In this document: one piece after another, positions 1-8,074 of the stretch | Numbering within the stretch: the stretch's first letter is position 1 | How the letters are laid out: the number at the start of each line of letters is the position of its first letter | Assembly: GCA_900758315.1 (NCBI GenBank) | Contig: CAAERF010000588.1 | Coordinates: forward strand, 1 to 13,525 | DNA: 13,525 nt | Origin: an uncultured Oscillospiraceae bacterium | GTDB taxonomy: Bacteria; Bacillota; Clostridia; Oscillospirales; Oscillospiraceae | Reading direction: 5' to 3' | Program-made: the position numbers and the translations under genes | The notes under the pieces: generated by a model | Databases searched by the model: none | Told to the model about the DNA's origin: nothing | Seen by the model: only the letters and a program-made list of their open reading frames with translations

Positions 1-515
1 AAGCGATAGCACTTTCTCTTGTTCTGCTGAATCCAATCGAAACGCCACGTAACTGCATCCAGAATCGTCTGTCTGGTATCCTCCGCCGTCAGCTTCGGTG
101 CATCCGGGTGTTTACCTGCCGTCACTGCTTTCGCATAGCATTCCTCTGCCCGGTCTTCCGCACAGAAACGCTTGTGAAACTGAAGCTCGTAGGCTTTCGC
201 CTGACACATGAGCAGTTCGATCTCATGCTCATAGGCTTCCTTCGCCAGCATATCCTGTGTGACTCGCAGGTCAGATGTCTTACGGGCAGGTGTTTCCCCG
301 AAGATCGCACACAGCAGGCCGGTGCCACTGTACGGACGGAACATCGCATACGGTGTGAAAAATCCATCACTGTCGCGCTTCCGCTTGCCGGTCTGCACAT
401 GCGGTGCAGTCTTGTAGTGATATCGGTCGGTATCCAGAATGCCGTGAGAGTTCTTTCTCTCAGAGGCACGATCCTTTGCATTCAGAAACTTGTAATTGGT
501 CGTATTCTTTTCCAT
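1..515 (-). CDS. Hypothetical phage protein, C-terminus cut by window edge
   Basis: An open frame runs from ATG at 515 to the left edge without a stop (171 codons visible). It begins MEKNTTNYKFLNAKDRASER. The start is supported by TAGGAG seven bases upstream, and it lies nine bases after the stop of the SNF2 helicase gene, so it is the next member of the same operon. The visible part is basic in its first 50 residues. It then carries a stretch near residues 90-130 rich in Glu, Ala, Lys and Cys that looks helical (for example MLAKEAYEHEIELLMCQAKA). I see no catalytic motif, signal peptide or membrane segment and do not recognise the family. The complete protein could be only slightly longer. 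Confidence that it is a real gene is good because the frame is clean, is preceded by a proper ribosome site and follows operon spacing; function is unknown. Confidence 0.75.
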   Translation of the reverse strand, partial: MEKNTTNYKFLNAKDRASERKNSHGILDTDRYHYKTAPHVQTGKRKRDSDGFFTPYAMFRPYSGTGLLCAIFGETPARKTSDLRVTQDMLAKEAYEHEIELLMCQAKAYELQFHKRFCAEDRAEECYAKAVTAGKHPDAPKLTAEDTRQTILDAVTWRFDWIQQNKRKCYR

Positions 516-524
516 AATTATCTC

Positions 525-1907
525 CTATTCCTCCAGCCGTGCTCTAACGGCAGATATCAGCTTTTCCTGTGTCATGTCTTTCTGCTCCAATGCCGCCATG
601 ACATCCTCGTCCACAGTATTCTTCGTAATGATGTGGTGAATGGTCACCACATGGGTCTGTCCCTGCCGCCAAAGACGAGCATTGGTCTGCTGATACAGTT
701 CCAAAGACCAGGTCAGTCCGAACCAGATCAGGATGTGTCCGCCCTGCTGGATGTTCAGGCCATGTCCGGCCGATGCAGGGTGGATCAGTGCGACCGGGAT
801 GTTCCCGGCGTTCCAATCCTTGATGTCGGTACTGCTCTTGATATCCCGGACTTTGATTTTCAACTTCGACAGATGGTTGATGATACGCTCCCGGTCATGC
901 TTGAACCAGTAAGCTACCAGCACCGGCTGTCCATTGGCCGCCTCGATCAGGTCTTCGAGGGCTTCCAGCTTGTGGTCGTGAATGACTCTCGCTTTGCCAT
1001 TCTCGTCATAGACCGCGCCATTGCTCATCTGCAACAGCTTCCCTGTCAGGGATGCAGCATTGGCAGCGTCTATGTCACCGTCTTTCAGCGGGATCAAAAG
1101 ATCCTGCCGGAGCATATCGTAGAGTTCCCTTTCCTGCGTATTCATCTCGACTTCGCACCTTGTAGGTACACAATCCGGCATATTGAGATAATCCAGAGCC
1201 TTCATGGAAATCGTGATGTCCGAGATCCGCTGGTAGATCATCTCCTCTGCTCCCTGTCTGGGTACATACTGGAACACGATACCTGTTGCCGGGTTCATCG
1301 ACCCAGCCTTAAAGTAGGCTTCCCGGTAGCGGCCGATAAACTTTCCAAGGCGCTCCCCTCCATCCAGAATCCCAATCTCTGCCCACAAATCCATAAGGCC
1401 GTTGGAAGAAGGTGTGCCGGTCAGACCGACCCACCGCTTCACAAACGGACGGACTTTTCGCAGGAACTTAAAACGCTGGGACTGATAGTTCTTGAACGAT
1501 GACAGCTCATCGATCACAACCATGCCAAAATCCCAGCGCATTCCATTTTTCTCGTAATACTCCACCAGCCACTTGATGTTCTCCCGATTGACGATGTAGA
1601 TCATCGCCGGGTGGTGGACTGCTGCGATCCGGATCTTGACATCTCCAACGATGACGGAAATGTCCAGCCCTTTTAAGTGATCCCACTTTTCGATCTCTGC
1701 CGGCCATGTGTCACGGGCGACACGCAGCGGTGCAATGATGAGGACTTTGTTGATCTCAAAGGTCTCCAGCATGAGGTCTTTGATAGCGGAAAGTGTAATA
1801 ACGGTCTTTCCTTAACCCAAGCCCATATCCAAGAAAAGCGCTGCAATCGGGTGCGTTTTAATATACTCGGTGCAGTAACTCTGGTAATCGTGTGGAATGA
1901 ACTTCAT
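525..1907 (-). pseudogene. SNF2-family DEAD/DEAH-box helicase, interrupted by TAA in Walker A
   Basis: The full frame is 460 codons from ATG at 1907, which overlaps the stop of the VRR-NUC gene as ATGA. It starts MKFIPHDYQSYCTEYIKTHP, typical of phage SNF2 helicases. Visible motifs are the P-loop region LFLDMGLG-stop-GKT (codons 25-36), motif II VVIDELS (about residues 131-137), motif III GLTGTPSSNG (about 162-171), and C-terminal motifs ASAGHGLN and TNARLWRQGQ, so both RecA-like lobes are present. The role would be ATP-driven remodelling of DNA or of protein on DNA during phage replication. Codon 32 (bases 1814-1812) is an in-frame TAA. Compared with the expected GLGKT there are two extra codons (TAA GGA), so this is a six-base insertion and not a simple point mutation. 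An internal start at 1772 would give 415 residues without Walker A and has no clear ribosome site. The gene is therefore probably inactive unless the stop is bypassed or is a sequence error. Confidence 0.85.
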
Positions 1908-2323
1908 AGCGGCATCACCTCCTCCCCGGCATCCTGTGCCTGTGTTTCCGGCTCCTTGCTTTGTGTATCTCCCTGCGGCAGCGTAACTTCCGGCATCTCC
2001 GGGATCTTTGCTCCGATCCCCTGTGGGATAGGTTCACCCGGCGTCCAGTGCAGGAGTGCGTCCACCGCAGGCTGGATCTGCTCCAAACGGTCAACACAGA
2101 ACACCGGGAAGCCCAATGCTTCGAGCTGCAGTCTGCGCTTCCGCTGAAGGATGCGCATCTGCTTGCCTGGGGCTTTCAGTTCCACAAACGCACACTTGCC
2201 GCCGAGCAGCAGAACCAGACGATCCGGCACACCGTTCATGCTCTGACTGGTAAATTTAAGGGCCTGTCCTCCGACGGCCCTCACCGCAGCTACAAACTGC
2301 TTTTCAACTTCATTTTCCCTCAT
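1904..2323 (-). CDS. VRR-NUC domain nuclease
   Basis: This 139-residue protein starts MRENEVEKQFVAAVRAVGGQ. The ATG at 2323 was chosen because GGAGG lies nine bases upstream, and the longer frame to 2353 adds only an Arg-rich leader. The VRR-NUC signature of the PD-(D/E)xK superfamily is visible: a helix with Glu near residue 5, GVPD (31-34), then FVELK (46-50) giving the ExK pair, and Gln60 in the following helix. Phage VRR-NUC proteins are usually about 90-110 residues and are thought to act as structure-specific or Holliday-junction nucleases. This one carries an extra Pro/Gln/Glu-rich tail of about 45 residues with no recognisable fold. It overlaps the 68-residue gene upstream by 14 bases and the helicase gene downstream by ATGA, so the three are translationally coupled. 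The nuclease assignment is well supported; its exact substrate is not visible. Confidence 0.9.
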   Translation of the reverse strand: MRENEVEKQFVAAVRAVGGQALKFTSQSMNGVPDRLVLLLGGKCAFVELKAPGKQMRILQRKRRLQLEALGFPVFCVDRLEQIQPAVDALLHWTPGEPIPQGIGAKIPEMPEVTLPQGDTQSKEPETQAQDAGEEVMPL

Positions 2324-2516
2324 CCGGCTTCGCCTCCTCCGCCATCCAAACACCGATCCGCGGGCGTTTTCTTTTCTTGTGTTTTTTCTTGCGCTCTTCC
2401 CGGATCACATTACCGATGGCTTCATTGGCAGTCGGGTCCGGGTGGCTGTAGCTGACTTTCCTGTTCGGAGGGTTCTCCTCTTTGTGTTCTGTAACCCAGT
2501 GAATGACATCTTCCAT
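2310..2516 (-). CDS. Small basic hypothetical protein (68 aa)
   Basis: The frame starts MEDVIHWVTEHKEENPPNRK at 2516 with GAGGTG a few bases upstream, nine bases after the stop of the DUF932-like gene. Its C-terminal half has a strongly basic run (EERKKKHKKRKRPR, about residues 40-53), which suggests nucleic-acid contact, followed by an acidic tail. Its end overlaps the start of the VRR-NUC gene by 14 bases. I do not recognise the family and see no catalytic motif. Ribosome site, tight spacing and overlap support a real gene. A role as a small accessory to the neighbouring nuclease is only a guess from position. Confidence 0.7.
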   Translation of the reverse strand: MEDVIHWVTEHKEENPPNRKVSYSHPDPTANEAIGNVIREERKKKHKKRKRPRIGVWMAEEAKPDEGK

Positions 2517-2525
2517 ACCGTCACC

Positions 2526-3593
2526 TCACTGATTGATCTGCTTCCACTGCTGCGGCTCCATCGTGGCAACCTGCCAGCCGATGCCTTCCAGTGTGGTGGC
2601 ACGGTCGTAAGAAACAACGTCCTGCGATGCGCGGGTCACCGCATTGGAAAGACCGTACAACGACAGGTCACCGCCTTCGATGAGGTACTTGAGGATGCCT
2701 TCCTGCTCCTCGGCATTGATGCCATAGCTCTGCGCGGTCAGCTGCACCACATCCTGCACCTTGCCGGTGATCGGTACTGCCATAGATTCCTGCAGGCGGC
2801 CGACCACCTGAGAGAATCTGCTCTCATCAATAGCAGCCATCGTGGTATCGCGGAGTTTCAGCAGGAATGCCTTGTCTTCCGCTTCCATCGTTTCATCCGA
2901 ATACAGCGCAAAGCTGTCCTCCACTGCCTTTGCCTGCCGGCCCACATGATGGCGGCGTTCGCCCATGTCATTGACCACCATGCCGTTGGTGCAAACAAGA
3001 CGATATACCAGAGGCTGAATGGACACAGCACCCAGACCAACCTCGGAGTTGGAGATCATCACACCAGCCTGGACGATATCGCCCTTGCGGACTTCCATCT
3101 CCAGACGGTGATTGACCACCTTGAGGTACAGACGGTTTTCCGTCACCTCGCAGGACATCACCTCGTACTGATCGTTTCCGGCGAACAGAGGCAGGACAGA
3201 TGTGGCGATTTCCATGTTGTCAATTCGGTGGTACCGTTCCGACAGCAGCGCACGGGCCACCTGTCCGGCACCGTAATCCATTGAACGGACCATGTAAGAA
3301 CTGGGCTTGTCCGCAAACCAGCTGTTCACGTTCTCAGCCAGAAGCTCCGGTTTCTGTGCCTGCATGAGATCATAGTATTTGGCCGGGATACCCAGTGCCG
3401 AAGCCACCTGACGATGGAACAGCGAGGTCGTACCGAACACCTCCTGCTGGCTGGTGGTAAGATGGTTGATCTCAAAGGTGTGTCCATCTTCCCGGAGACG
3501 CATTCCCTGCGCCGGACTGATGAAGTCCTGCTTCGCCTTGTTCTGGCGGTTCAGCTCGACCAGGACTTCCTGCAAATTTCTGCCTGTTTTCAT
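2526..3593 (-). CDS. DUF932-like phage/plasmid protein
   Basis: This 355-residue protein starts MKTGRNLQEVLVELNRQNKA at an ATG preceded by GAGAGG. The middle section matches what I know of DUF932 (phage/plasmid-like) proteins: VARALLSERYHRIDN, then ISNSEVGLGAVSIQP, then YRLVCTNGMVV. The N-terminal part is not the most common DUF932 type (no early G-x-x-W-H-G-L-G motif), so it may be a subfamily. The biochemical function of DUF932 is not established; members occur near replication and recombination genes on phages and plasmids. It sits between a coiled-coil gene (100-base gap) and the small basic gene (nine-base gap). No signal peptide or membrane segment is visible. Family call is moderately sure; no function should be inferred beyond an association with replication. 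Confidence 0.75.
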   Translation of the reverse strand: MKTGRNLQEVLVELNRQNKAKQDFISPAQGMRLREDGHTFEINHLTTSQQEVFGTTSLFHRQVASALGIPAKYYDLMQAQKPELLAENVNSWFADKPSSYMVRSMDYGAGQVARALLSERYHRIDNMEIATSVLPLFAGNDQYEVMSCEVTENRLYLKVVNHRLEMEVRKGDIVQAGVMISNSEVGLGAVSIQPLVYRLVCTNGMVVNDMGERRHHVGRQAKAVEDSFALYSDETMEAEDKAFLLKLRDTTMAAIDESRFSQVVGRLQESMAVPITGKVQDVVQLTAQSYGINAEEQEGILKYLIEGGDLSLYGLSNAVTRASQDVVSYDRATTLEGIGWQVATMEPQQWKQINQ

Positions 3594-3617
3594 AGCAATT
3601 TTCCTCTCTATCTCTGT

Positions 3618-3647
3618 GGCGCATATTTATACGCCTGTTTATGCGTC
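3618..3647. repeat. Short inverted repeat and tandem 12-mers in intergenic gap
   Basis: The 100-base gap between the coiled-coil gene and the DUF932-like gene contains GGCGCATA-TT-TATACGCC (3618-3635), an eight-base palindrome with one mismatch. The right arm is part of two adjacent 12-mers, TATTTATACGCC and TGTTTATGCGTC, identical at nine of twelve positions. The AT-rich core could be a protein site or a weak internal promoter (the minus strand reads TATAAA within it), but no good -35 box is seen at proper spacing. Confidence 0.35.
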
Positions 3648-3693
3648 TGTGTCTTTATGACAACGACGCCGCGTTATTCTAAGTTCCGTGTGC

Positions 3694-4032
3694 TTACAAT
3701 TCCCGGTTGATCATCTGCTGGATGATACGAACTGCTCCCTGCATCCGCCTGCGGTTCAGTCGGGTGTCCTGCAGGAGTGTATCCAGCGCATCCACCTCGT
3801 CCCGGATGTTACAGAGAACCGACCGCTGATGGTCAGCAAGGCGTTCATTCTCCTGTTCCATGCGGTCATACTCTTTTTCGTAATCATCGATATCCTGTAC
3901 ATTGTTATCGATGTACTCCTCGATCTCCCGGCGAAGTTCCTCTCCGGCATAGTCCTCGACTGCATCCAGCAGGTCGCGGATGCCAAAGGGTGTCAGGAGT
4001 TTTCCGTCCTTCATTTTCAATACATGCGGCAT
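3694..4032 (-). CDS. Coiled-coil hypothetical protein (112 aa)
   Basis: I placed the start at ATG 4032 because AAGGGG lies eight bases upstream; the GTG at 4041 falls inside that ribosome site. The protein begins MPHVLKMKDGKLLTPFGIRD. Residues about 20-110 are almost entirely charged heptad-like helix (for example ELRREIEEYIDNNVQDIDDY and EYDRMEQENERLADHQ), ending in a basic helix (RLNRRRMQGAVRIIQQMINREL region). This indicates a coiled-coil oligomer or an adaptor. It begins 12 bases after the DNA polymerase stop. No family is recognised. Position suggests a replication accessory, but a structural or regulatory role is equally possible. Confidence 0.7.
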   Translation of the reverse strand: MPHVLKMKDGKLLTPFGIRDLLDAVEDYAGEELRREIEEYIDNNVQDIDDYEKEYDRMEQENERLADHQRSVLCNIRDEVDALDTLLQDTRLNRRRMQGAVRIIQQMINREL

Positions 4033-4044
4033 CTTGTTCACCCC

Positions 4045-6042
4045 TTAGTCTTTGAAATAGTAGTCACCCTTGTAACCAGCTGCAGCCAACGGCAAGCCCT
4101 TACACCATGCCGGGTTGACGGACATCAATTTGCAGACCTCGTCCACCGTGTACTTGTCTTTGTGAGCCTCGATGATGACTTCATCGTGGACATGGGCCAC
4201 AATGTTCAACCCCTCTGCTGAGATGCGGTCCATTGCCTCTGCCAGAATGTCACGAGCAATCGCCTGTGTCGCGTTCTCGACCAGCCGACCGGAGTAGGTT
4301 TCCTGTCTGCTCCACTTATGGTTCTGCCCCACGCCCTCATAGGTCAGGCTCATACGGCCGAAGCGGTTCGGCTGCTGTCTCGGCTTCAGATATGCCAGCC
4401 GTCTGCCTGACGGAAGCACCATCCAGAGGGTTCCGGAATAGAACTCAAAAGCGATCTTTCCGACCTCCTGACGCTCCCCAGTCTTATAGGCAGTCATTGC
4501 AGCCTTTTCGGTGTCCCACCAATACTGCACGATCTTCGGATTGGCTTCCCGCCAGGAATCAATGATCTCCGGCAGTTCTTCCTCATGCAGTCCCATCTGC
4601 AAAGCACCCATGCTGATAAGTGCACCGGAGGAGCCGCCGTAGCCACAAGCCAGCGTTGCGATCTTCCCCTTCTGACGCAGGTCACCATTGATGCCGTGCT
4701 TGACGACCGGCACATGGAACATCTGGGAAGCTGTCGCGCAATAGAGGTCTTCGCCGTTCTGGAATGCATCCAGCACCCACTGTTCCTCTGCCTCCCACGC
4801 CAGTACACGGGCTTCAATGGCAGAAAAGTCAGCAACGATGAACTCGCAGCCCTCTTTCGGAATCAACATCGTGCGGATCAGCTGGGAGAGAACGTCTGGT
4901 GTATTGCCGTAGATACTCTCGACCATATCGAAGCACCCCAGCTTCACAAGCGTTCTCGCTTCATCCAGCGTGGAAATGTGGTTCTGTGGGAGGTTCTGTA
5001 ACTGGATATTCCGGCCGGAATATCGTCCGGTACGACTGGCTCCATAGAACTGGAACAGTCCCCTTGCTCTGCCGTCCGAGCAGACACAGCGTTCCGCTGC
5101 CTGGTATTTCTTCACAGAGCTTTTCGCCATCTGGAGTCGGAGCTTCAGCATATCCAGTGCTTCCGCATCCACACCGTTTTTATCCAGCTCGGTAATCATC
5201 TGGGCGACATCTTTTTTGCCCAGCGTGTCCATCGGGATGCCGCGCTCCTCCAGCCATGTCTTCAGCTGGGATACGGAATTCGGATTTTCCAGCCCGGTCA
5301 GCTTGTAGGCTTTTTTGCTCATGGCATCGGAGAGCATCAGGTCACAGGTGATTGCTTCCTGTACCAGCTCCGTATCGATCCGCACGCCACGGTCATTGAT
5401 GCGCTCATTGGTGCGGTAGTGCTGCCATTCCAGTTCCGGCATCGGAAACTTCTTCAGCCGTTTGTAGATGTCCACCTCGGTGTTGACATCCTGAATGCAG
5501 TAATACTTAAACTTCGCCCAGTCCGCCGGGTAATGCTCCGGGAGATTCCGGGTGCGCATCCCATTTGACTTGGTCGGCTTGCACGGTACAGAAAACAGCT
5601 TGATGAGCCTCTCACCTTCTTTGTCTTTCTGCTGGCTGGTCTTCAGTACCGTACCGACATCCTTCAGTGCCAGCGGCAAAGTCAGCGATGCCGCCATTAC
5701 CATCGTGCAGATCCAGCTATCCGGCGAAAGAAAATCTCCCGGTTTCAGATACTGTCCGGGACAGTACCGGTTCAGATGAACAGAGAAACAGACACGTTCA
5801 AAGGCAGCATTGTGTGCGATCAGCCGCACACTTCCGGACTGAAATGCCTCCAGCAGTTCCATTGGAATGGTTTCTCCTGATGCAAGGTCAGCGCACTTGG
5901 TTTCACCAAAGCCGGCTCCCTCATCGGTTGCCCAGGCAATCAGCAGGATCTCAAAGCTAGGGTCCGTAGCATAGCGGTACAGACCACATTTTCCGATGTC
6001 CACCTCGCTGTAAGTCTCAATATCGACCAATATTTCTTTCAA
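4045..6042 (-). CDS. Phage DNA polymerase, family A, with 3'-5' exonuclease domain
   Basis: The product is 665 residues from TTG at 6042. TTG is preferred because AAGGGG lies eight bases upstream, while the GTG at 6051 overlaps that site. It copies phage DNA. The exonuclease domain shows LVDIETYSEVD (catalytic Asp and Glu near residues 7 and 9), an Exo II-like AHNAAFE (about 76-82) with Glu in the usual Asp place, and Exo III YYCIQD (about 180-185). The polymerase domain shows motif A DFSAIEAR (about 405-412), the O-helix region RQKGKIATLACGYGG (about 456-470) with the catalytic Arg, Lys and Tyr, and motif C HVHDE (about 617-621). Phe at the usual O-helix position is Leu here, as in related phage enzymes. 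A terminator-like hairpin and tandem repeats lie upstream, separating it from the DUF2815 gene. It looks intact. Confidence 0.95.
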   Translation of the reverse strand: MKEILVDIETYSEVDIGKCGLYRYATDPSFEILLIAWATDEGAGFGETKCADLASGETIPMELLEAFQSGSVRLIAHNAAFERVCFSVHLNRYCPGQYLKPGDFLSPDSWICTMVMAASLTLPLALKDVGTVLKTSQQKDKEGERLIKLFSVPCKPTKSNGMRTRNLPEHYPADWAKFKYYCIQDVNTEVDIYKRLKKFPMPELEWQHYRTNERINDRGVRIDTELVQEAITCDLMLSDAMSKKAYKLTGLENPNSVSQLKTWLEERGIPMDTLGKKDVAQMITELDKNGVDAEALDMLKLRLQMAKSSVKKYQAAERCVCSDGRARGLFQFYGASRTGRYSGRNIQLQNLPQNHISTLDEARTLVKLGCFDMVESIYGNTPDVLSQLIRTMLIPKEGCEFIVADFSAIEARVLAWEAEEQWVLDAFQNGEDLYCATASQMFHVPVVKHGINGDLRQKGKIATLACGYGGSSGALISMGALQMGLHEEELPEIIDSWREANPKIVQYWWDTEKAAMTAYKTGERQEVGKIAFEFYSGTLWMVLPSGRRLAYLKPRQQPNRFGRMSLTYEGVGQNHKWSRQETYSGRLVENATQAIARDILAEAMDRISAEGLNIVAHVHDEVIIEAHKDKYTVDEVCKLMSVNPAWCKGLPLAAAGYKGDYYFKD

Positions 6043-6060
6043 AAATCTCACCCCTTCGTT

Positions 6061-6094
6061 TGAATCAATCCGTCATGTGAATCAATTTTTCATG
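6061..6094. repeat. Tandem 17-base direct repeat upstream of polymerase gene
   Basis: Two adjacent 17-mers, TGAATCAATCCGTCATG and TGAATCAATTTTTCATG, are identical at 14 positions. They sit between the terminator hairpin and the polymerase ribosome site. They could be a tandem binding site for a replication protein or regulator, or part of an internal promoter; the sequence alone does not decide. Confidence 0.6.
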
Positions 6095-6095
6095 T

Positions 6096-6128
6096 AAAAA
6101 CCGGGAGATGTTCTGACACATCCCCCGG
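6096..6128 (-). terminator. Rho-independent terminator between DUF2815 and polymerase genes
   Basis: On the minus strand an 11-base stem (CCGGGGGATGT with ACATCTCCCGG, one mismatch) closes a six-base loop and is followed at once by TTTTT. It lies 34 bases after the DUF2815 stop. It probably stops part of the transcription so that the single-strand binding protein is made in excess over the polymerase; it could also be an attenuator. Confidence 0.7.
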
Positions 6129-6162
6129 CCTGCTTACTTAGCTGTGTACAAATTGTCCATGC

Positions 6163-6750
6163 TTAACGCAGGTAATCCGGCAGTTCCTCACCGGCGTCTC
6201 CGCCCAGAACATCCTCATCATCTTCCAGCGCATCAAAGTCGGCATCTGCAGATGCACGTCCAGACAGACGGTCACCGTCCTTGACGAACTGGATGTTGCC
6301 CAGACCTACCGCTACACCACGGTTACCATTGGCATTGAACGGGTAAAAATTGACGCTGACATTGCAGAAACAGCCGGAGTAGACCATCATCGGGTCAACT
6401 ACAGGCTGGACATGACGGTCAACGACCTGCGGTGCGTCCTTGCTGGTGGCATTCAGGAAGAAGTGCTCCTGATAATTCTCATCATCCGGACGGTCAATGT
6501 CACCATCACGCAGCGGAAGTTTCAGGTTCGGAGGGAGCTTACCGCCCCACTTGCGGACCTTGCCATCTTCCTTCGCTGCTTCGACCGCCTTGTGGATCGC
6601 CAGCAGGGTCTTCTTATCGTCCTTCGGGATCAGACAGGAAACGGAATACTTCGCCTCACTGCCATTGATGCTCTTCGGCTCGAAGATATTGGCAAAAGAG
6701 ATACGGCACGGGATAACGAGCTTCGTTGCACTGATAATTTTCTTAGCCAT
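6163..6750 (-). CDS. DUF2815 single-stranded DNA-binding protein
   Basis: This 195-residue protein starts MAKKIISATKLVIPCRISFA, with GGAGG upstream of the ATG at 6750. Family features of DUF2815 are visible: the N-terminal strand region through SFANIFEP, KYSVSCLIPKDDKKT (about 34-48), KLPLRDGDIDRPDDENY (about 77-93), and FYPFNANGNRGVAVGLGNIQF (about 135-155). Members are regarded as phage single-strand DNA-binding proteins with an OB fold related to T7 gp2.5. The last 40 residues are highly acidic (for example DFDALEDDEDVLGG), matching the acidic tail by which such proteins contact polymerase and helicase. It lies 89 bases after the DUF2800 nuclease gene and is followed by a terminator. Family call is firm; ssDNA binding is from family knowledge. 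Confidence 0.9.
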   Translation of the reverse strand: MAKKIISATKLVIPCRISFANIFEPKSINGSEAKYSVSCLIPKDDKKTLLAIHKAVEAAKEDGKVRKWGGKLPPNLKLPLRDGDIDRPDDENYQEHFFLNATSKDAPQVVDRHVQPVVDPMMVYSGCFCNVSVNFYPFNANGNRGVAVGLGNIQFVKDGDRLSGRASADADFDALEDDEDVLGGDAGEELPDYLR

Positions 6751-6839
6751 AATAAAAATCCTCCAAATTCTTTTGTGATACCGCGCCTTTCATCTGACTG
6801 CGGCATCCTGTTGTGTAATACGGTTTTCTATGTCCAGCC

Positions 6840-8063
6840 TCAGTCAAGGGGCGTGAACTCATCCACGGCAGTCTCCAGATCGACTGCCTCTCTTGGGTCA
6901 GAGTTTGGTACAAGCGCCAGTTTACCGGGTGGCTTGACCACATACTCTCCCAGGATTTCTTTGAACTTTTTCTTCCCCATGAGCTTTTCAAACTCAGTCA
7001 GGGAGATCAGCTCGGTCTTGTAAATGTCGGTGTATCCGGCTTTTTCTGCTGCGGCCACCACCGACTTTGTGTCAAGGAACTGCCGCTTGCTCCTGCCCTC
7101 GACCACCTTGTAGCCATCCCATGCAACTCCGTGATTGATAGCTTCGGAACTGACATAGGCAAAGATGGCTTCGATCCAGGACTCAATGCGGTTCAGGGTC
7201 GGGAGCATCTTTTCGATGTCCGTCTTGGAAAGGAGTGCCGGGGACTTGAAGGTCGGTGCGGAGGTGTCCGGATTATAAGCTGCTGTGGCATCGGTCTCCT
7301 CCGCCTCATCGGTAAGAACACCTTCGTCCAGATCCAGAAATTCTTCCTTCACCAGTGCCAGAGCTTCTTCGGCACAGGCTTTGCAGGAAGTTCTCGCCCT
7401 GCAGAACCGGCACCAGTCACCGGGAACCTGCTCACCTTTTCCTTCAAAGGCCAGCTTCGCCCTCGGTCTGACATAGGTCTCCGCCCAGTCCAGCAGTTCC
7501 TCCACACTGCATTCATACGTTGAGATATTTTCCAGTCGCGGCTGGATAATGGTCATGGACACCTGCTTGATGTTGTACAGGTATCCGTAGGCGTGATAAG
7601 CGCCCAAAGCGTACAGCATCATCTGCGGATTGTGGTCACAGCTGACGAATACGCCTTTGCCGTTCTTGTAATCCATGACATACAGTGTCCCGTCTGCGAT
7701 GATCACGCAGTCGCCGGTACCGAAGCCAGATGGAACCAGATAGCTGTAATCGAGCCGCTCCTCCACCATGACCAGTGGATGCGGGCAGGTCTCCTTGATG
7801 CGCTCCACCGTTGAAATGATGAACTCTGCGTAAATGTCAGTGTTCGCTTCCATCTCCTCGTTCTCGAACTCGGAGGTCGGACGCTGCACCCTCTCATGCA
7901 GGTACTTGCGGAGCTTATACTCACCCAGCGCATGGGCGGCTGTTCCTTCCTCGGCATACACCGAGGATTCATTTGGAAAGTTCTGCTCCAGCCTTGCCGA
8001 TGGCGTACAGTTCAGCCACCGCTTCGAGCTGGAAGCAGACAGGATTGCGTGTACTTCTGGCAT
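6840..8063 (-). CDS. DUF2800 Cas4/RecB-like PD-(D/E)xK exonuclease
   Basis: This 407-residue protein starts MPEVHAILSASSSKRWLNCT after GGGAGG. It resembles RecB/Cas4-type nucleases: EEGTAAH (38-44, with His44), GTGDCVIIA (Asp118), then VMDYKNGKG (Asp131 and Lys133), and QMMLYALGAY (Gln147). Cysteines at about 19, 218, 221, 227 and 230 (WCRFCRARTSCKAC) are placed as in the iron-sulphur cluster of Cas4/AddB-like enzymes. The C-terminal 150 residues are the extra region usual for DUF2800. The expected role is processing DNA ends for recombination-dependent phage replication, beside the DUF2815 protein, polymerase and helicase. The start follows the previous stop by about a dozen bases. All key residues are present, so it should be active. 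Confidence 0.93.
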   Translation of the reverse strand: MPEVHAILSASSSKRWLNCTPSARLEQNFPNESSVYAEEGTAAHALGEYKLRKYLHERVQRPTSEFENEEMEANTDIYAEFIISTVERIKETCPHPLVMVEERLDYSYLVPSGFGTGDCVIIADGTLYVMDYKNGKGVFVSCDHNPQMMLYALGAYHAYGYLYNIKQVSMTIIQPRLENISTYECSVEELLDWAETYVRPRAKLAFEGKGEQVPGDWCRFCRARTSCKACAEEALALVKEEFLDLDEGVLTDEAEETDATAAYNPDTSAPTFKSPALLSKTDIEKMLPTLNRIESWIEAIFAYVSSEAINHGVAWDGYKVVEGRSKRQFLDTKSVVAAAEKAGYTDIYKTELISLTEFEKLMGKKKFKEILGEYVVKPPGKLALVPNSDPREAVDLETAVDEFTPLD

Positions 8064-8074
8064 AATGACCTCCC

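Noticed and set aside
108..1502. A 464-codon open frame on the plus strand
   Set aside because: It is antisense to the SNF2 helicase and the left-edge gene. Its residues lack domain motifs and no ribosome site precedes it, while the minus frame has clear helicase motifs.
1812..1814. TAA read as a sense codon (alternative genetic code in the phage)
   Set aside because: TAA ends at least six other genes here at positions that fit the next start (for example 9221, 8075, 6163, 4045, 3694, 9904), so general recoding is not supported.
2379..3284. A 301-codon plus-strand frame
   Set aside because: Antisense shadow of the DUF932-like gene; Cys/His/Arg-rich composition and no start signal.
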